A stretch of DNA of 42,063 bases from an uncultured Collinsella sp. (GTDB taxonomy: Bacteria; Actinomycetota; Coriobacteriia; Coriobacteriales; Coriobacteriaceae). The stretch is from assembly GCA_934646865.1 (NCBI GenBank), contig CAKUEU010000011.1, positions 1 through 42,063 on the forward strand, given 5' to 3'. Below the pieces are notes generated by a model, which made no database searches, was not told the origin of the DNA, and saw only the letters and a program-made list of their open reading frames with translations. Shown piece by piece: positions 38,303 through 42,063 of the stretch (the stretch's first letter is position 1; each line of letters begins with the position of its first letter). A program made the translations under genes and the position numbers.

Positions 38303-39064
38303 CTACTGCAGCCCCGGGCCGGTGTATTTCCCCGTCTCCGAGTCGTAGTCCAGCACGGCGACCTCGCCGTTCTTCATGACGTTCCCATCGATGTAGTAAT
38401 GGCTAGCCCCGTCATGCCAGATGCCGCGGTAGCCCGTGATGCCCGAGACTACCTCGGTGTTGATGTGCCCAGCGATAACATCAAGGTAGAACTCATACCC
38501 CACGTAATCGGGCATCATCATGGTAAATGACTCGTCAGACGTGCCGATCTTCCAATCCTCCCCGGCTTCCTCGTCAATGCCAGCGTGCACAAAGACCTGG
38601 CCGAAGGGACTCTCGTAAAAGTAGGGGAGCTTACGGACCCACGCGATGATGTCCGCGTGCTCGGCCTTCATCCGCTCAACTGTATAGGCGTAGGCCTCCT
38701 CGAACTTCCTGAGCCTCAACAGATGCTTGACATGCCTGAACGCCTCGGCATCCAGAAAGCTCTTGGCCGTCGCCAGATTGCTGTCGGCAAGTATCCATGC
38801 TTGCGTAAAATTGGGATCTTTCACCTCGTCGATGTACTCGAGGAACATTTCCTCGTGGTTGCCGCGCAGCGCCACGACACGATCGCCGTAACGTTTTTGC
38901 AGGTCCATGACGAGCTCAAAGACGCCAAGCGAATCGGGGCCTCGGTCGCAGTAGTCGCCCAACAGGACCAGCTTGGAGTCCTGGGCATCGAGGTCGATGG
39001 TGGAAAGCGATGCCTTAAAAGCATCAAGGCACCCGTGAATGTCACTCATAGCGTAGATATGCAC
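38303..39064 (-). CDS. PPP-like serine/threonine phosphatase or diadenosine-tetraphosphatase-type metallophosphoesterase
   Basis: A 253-residue protein starting at GTG with AGGGGG upstream. The motifs are those of the PPP family: SDIHGCLD (residues 7-14), LLGDYCDRGPDS (about 34-45) and LRGNHEEM (about 65-72). VHAGID (about 162-167) and GHINT near 207 follow. Bacterial members dephosphorylate Ser/Thr/Tyr phosphoproteins or cleave dinucleoside polyphosphates. It stands alone, after the MITE-like element. It is a fourth metallophosphoesterase in the window but of a different subfamily from those at 1129-3254. Confidence 0.88.
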   Translation of the reverse strand: MHIYAMSDIHGCLDAFKASLSTIDLDAQDSKLVLLGDYCDRGPDSLGVFELVMDLQKRYGDRVVALRGNHEEMFLEYIDEVKDPNFTQAWILADSNLATAKSFLDAEAFRHVKHLLRLRKFEEAYAYTVERMKAEHADIIAWVRKLPYFYESPFGQVFVHAGIDEEAGEDWKIGTSDESFTMMMPDYVGYEFYLDVIAGHINTEVVSGITGYRGIWHDGASHYYIDGNVMKNGEVAVLDYDSETGKYTGPGLQ

Positions 39065-39447
39065 TTATGACCCCCTGTTTGCGTCGAGATCCGCTCGCTT
39101 GCGCCCGCGCGTCGCGGCGGCCTCTCTGATTTCGCGGGCGGCGGGCAACTCTGTCCCGTCACGCCCCTCAACATTGGAAATAAGTATATCTCGCCGTGCG
39201 GACACAAATTTACGATTGGGCTCTGTCCGCCCTCCGTGCACTTGCCTAGAAGGACGGATCTTCCCTCCCCCGCCCCACCCAAAAACTCATCCAACATTAA
39301 TCTTGGCTCAAGAATCGCTTAATCTATAACCTGCACTATAGAGTTCGACCAAGGGCGGGGCGGCACCGCGCAACGCAGGCCGCCGAACGCAACGCTCGTG
39401 CCCGGACAATCGCCCGGCGTCGTGCCCATCGAACGAAAGGACAGGTC
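39065..39447. other. 383-bp divergent intergenic region with putative promoter
   Basis: No gene is seen. TTGGCT (39303-39308) and TATAAC (39325-39330), 16 bp apart on the plus strand, could drive the DUF4342 gene with a leader of about 110 bases. The GCCGTGCGGACA motif copy is at 39193-39204. Confidence 0.4.
39193..39204 (+). repeat. GCCGTGCGGACA dispersed motif, copy 4
   Basis: Fourth copy of the 12-mer, 129 bp upstream of the PPP-like phosphatase start on the minus strand. Confidence 0.5.
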
Positions 39448-39990
39448 ATGGACGACCTCGAAAAAGTTGAAACCATCCGCACCAAGTGCAACGTGAGCTA
39501 TACCGATGCCAAGGCCGCGCTCGACGCCGCCGATGACAACGTTTTGGATGCCATCATTTGGCTCGAGTCGCAGGGCAAGACCCAGGCCACGTCGGCGCAC
39601 GCCGCCACCGAGTCCGCGCCGGTCGACGAGCCCTCGGCCGAGATGGTCGCCGCGCAGGCCGCTTACGAAAAGTCGAGCGAAAAGACCGACTTCTCCAAGA
39701 AGATGGACGGCGTGTGGGAGTACCTCAAAAAGCTCTTCCGCCTGAGCCTGGACACCAAGTTTATCGCCACGCGCCGCGACGCCATCATCCTCAACATCCC
39801 CATTCTGATCCCCATCGTTGCGCTGTTTGCCTGGGGCGCCACGATTTGGCTGATGCTGCTTGGCCTGTTCTTTGGCATGCGCTACCGCATCGACAGCGAC
39901 GGCGATGTGCCCGGCAGCATCAACAACCTGATGGATCACGCCGCCGACGCCGCGGACGGCATCAAGCAGAATCTGAACGACGACAAGTAA
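39448..39990 (+). CDS. DUF4342 protein (UBA-like domain + membrane helix)
   Basis: A 180-residue protein with AAAGGACAGG before the ATG. Residues about 1-43 (KVETIRTKCNVSYTDAKAALDAADDNVLDAIIWLES) form the UBA-like three-helix domain of DUF4342. An Ala/Glu/Ser-rich linker and a hydrophobic block (AIILNIPILIPIVALFAWGATIWLMLLGLFFG, about 112-143) follow, then a polar tail. In Gram-positive bacteria it often precedes a two-component pair, as here: the response regulator starts 19 bp downstream. It may act as a membrane partner of that pair; this is inference. Confidence 0.85.
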   Translation: MDDLEKVETIRTKCNVSYTDAKAALDAADDNVLDAIIWLESQGKTQATSAHAATESAPVDEPSAEMVAAQAAYEKSSEKTDFSKKMDGVWEYLKKLFRLSLDTKFIATRRDAIILNIPILIPIVALFAWGATIWLMLLGLFFGMRYRIDSDGDVPGSINNLMDHAADAADGIKQNLNDDK

Positions 39991-40008
39991 TCGCAGACGG
40001 GGGCACGT

Positions 40009-40765
<757 letters not shown>

Positions 40766-40782
<17 letters not shown>

Positions 40783-42061
40783 CGCCGAAACCAAGCGCGT
40801 CACCTCCATCGCCCGCGCCATCAACTGGAGCTACATGTGGCGCCGCCTGATGAGCTACGTTTGGCTGGACCTGTTGCTGCTGGTTGTTGCGGCGGCGATC
40901 CTCGTCTTTGGATACAACCAGACACTGCCCGCCGGCACATTTACCGCGGGCTGGATCCCCAGCGAGTCCGTTCGCAGTATGTCGCTGACGCCCGTGCACG
41001 GCTGGGACCCGGCCACGCTCACCTACACCGTTGAGCTTGCACGCATTACAAAGGCCTTCCCCCTCGCGCAGGATCTCGTCGCGCTGTGGCCCCTCTATAT
41101 TGTTGTTGTTGGCTGGCAAGTTATCAGCGTTCTCAACATGCTCGGCGGCGCCCGTCGCGTGCGCCGCACCATGGCACCGCTCAACGACCTGGCTCTGCGC
41201 GTGGACGAGCTCGGCCGTATGCAGCTCACCGGCGGCAAGATGGAAACGCTGGAGCAGGCCATCGAGCGTGCAAGCGTCGATTCACCGAGCGTCACCACCG
41301 GCGATGCCGACCTCGCGAGCATCGAGGTCGCACTCAACCGCCTGCTGCGTCAGATGCAAGAGGCCAAGCTGCAGCAGATGCGATTTGTCAACGACGCAAG
41401 CCACGAGCTGCGCACGCCCATCGCGGTGATTCAGGGCTACGTGAACATGCTCGACCGCTGGGGCAAAGACGACCCGGACGTGCTGGCGGAATCCATCGCC
41501 TCGCTCAAGGCCGAAAGCAAACACATGCAGGAGCTCGTTGAGCAGCTGCTGTTCTTGGCGCGCGGCGATGCCGGCCGCACCGTGCTGCGCCGCGCAAATA
41601 CCAACTTGGCTGCACTGGTCGGCGAGGTGTGCGAGGAATCGCAGATGATCGATGCCGGGCACACATATCGGCTGGCGTATGACACCGCGCTTGTCAGCGA
41701 TCCGCGCTGCAACGCGTCGGTTGACGTGGCGCTCGTGAAGCAGGCGCTGCGCGTGATCGTGCAAAACGCCGCCAAGTACTCGGATGCGGGCACGACCATC
41801 ACGTTTGGCGTAACGCCGGATGCGAGAGCGGACTCAATCGACATAAGTGTTGAGGACGAGGGCATCGGCATGAACCAGGAATCCGCAGCTCACGCGTTTG
41901 AGCGGTTCTATCGCGCCGACAACGCGCGCGACGCCGGCGCACAGGGCTCGGGCCTGGGGCTCGCCATCGCCAAGTGGATCGTCGACAGCCACGGCGGCGT
42001 CATCGGCGTGACCTCGGTCGAAGGCGTCGGCAGCCGCTTTACGATTCGCCTACCGCGGTAA
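40766..42061 (+). CDS. Sensor histidine kinase
   Basis: A 431-residue membrane kinase. Two transmembrane helices (about residues 31-50 and 104-126) enclose a short extracytoplasmic loop. A HAMP-like stretch follows. The H-box FVNDASHELRTPIAV holds His213, and the N-box is VIVQNAAKYSD. EDEGIGM and GSGLGLAIAKW are the G-boxes, completing the ATPase domain. The ATG lies inside the end of the response-regulator gene, so the pair is translationally coupled. The input signal is unknown. The stop codon is two bases before the window end. Confidence 0.95.
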
Positions 42062-42063
42062 GG

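Overview
The window looks like part of the chromosome of a GC-rich gut actinobacterium of the Coriobacteriia, most likely Collinsella or a close relative. This is an inference from base composition, the uniform GAAAGGA/GGAGG ribosome-binding sites, a sortase-anchored CAP protein ending in MPATG, and the OmpR/histidine-kinase and DUF4342 genes at the right end. No rRNA, tRNA, integrase, relaxase, transposase or CRISPR array was found.

Left region (1-8513): a gene tail cut by the window edge, a TacA/TacT-like (DUF1778 + GNAT) toxin-antitoxin pair behind a palindromic operator, three tandem calcineurin-like phosphoesterases, a small membrane protein, and a second two-gene module (small protein + nucleotidyltransferase). 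That second module lies behind a 12-bp inverted repeat spanning its promoter, and the same repeat occurs once more as an orphan at 1047-1090. A membrane-anchored Cys-rich protein and a 1118-residue coiled-coil/CAP surface protein follow.

Central region, operon A (17732 down to 8980, minus strand): two membrane proteins, a ClpX-like AAA+ unfoldase, a 1076-residue SF2 helicase, a small PD-(D/E)XK nuclease and a 631-residue protein whose C-terminal half resembles a MID-PIWI (Argonaute-like) module. Helicase + nuclease + PIWI recalls the described pPIWI-RE three-gene islands, but the ClpX-like ATPase and membrane proteins are not part of that description. Transcribed away from the operon is a degenerate HsdM-HsdS-like protein (18001-19644).

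A second block, operon B (34649 down to 30626, minus strand), encodes an unknown protein, a TraG/VirD4-like ATPase lacking membrane helices, a ClpP peptidase with an intact catalytic triad, and another unknown protein. It is also divergent from a degenerate HsdM-HsdS-like gene (34935-36374). The matching architecture, and the ClpX-like gene in A with a ClpP gene in B, suggest the two operons are halves of one system separated by cargo. This is the main hypothesis of the annotation and is inference.

Between A and B lie hypothetical and membrane proteins, a DUF6076-like zinc-finger protein, a lipoprotein, and a LlaJI-type restriction-modification locus (5mC methyltransferase, McrB-like GTPase, LlaJI nuclease). 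To the right are an AbiEi/AbiEii toxin-antitoxin pair with an apparently leaderless promoter, a 184-bp MITE-like inverted-repeat element, a PPP-like phosphatase, a DUF4342 protein, and a response regulator/histidine kinase pair. The stretch from about 0.2 kb to 38 kb behaves as a defence/conflict island set in ordinary chromosome.
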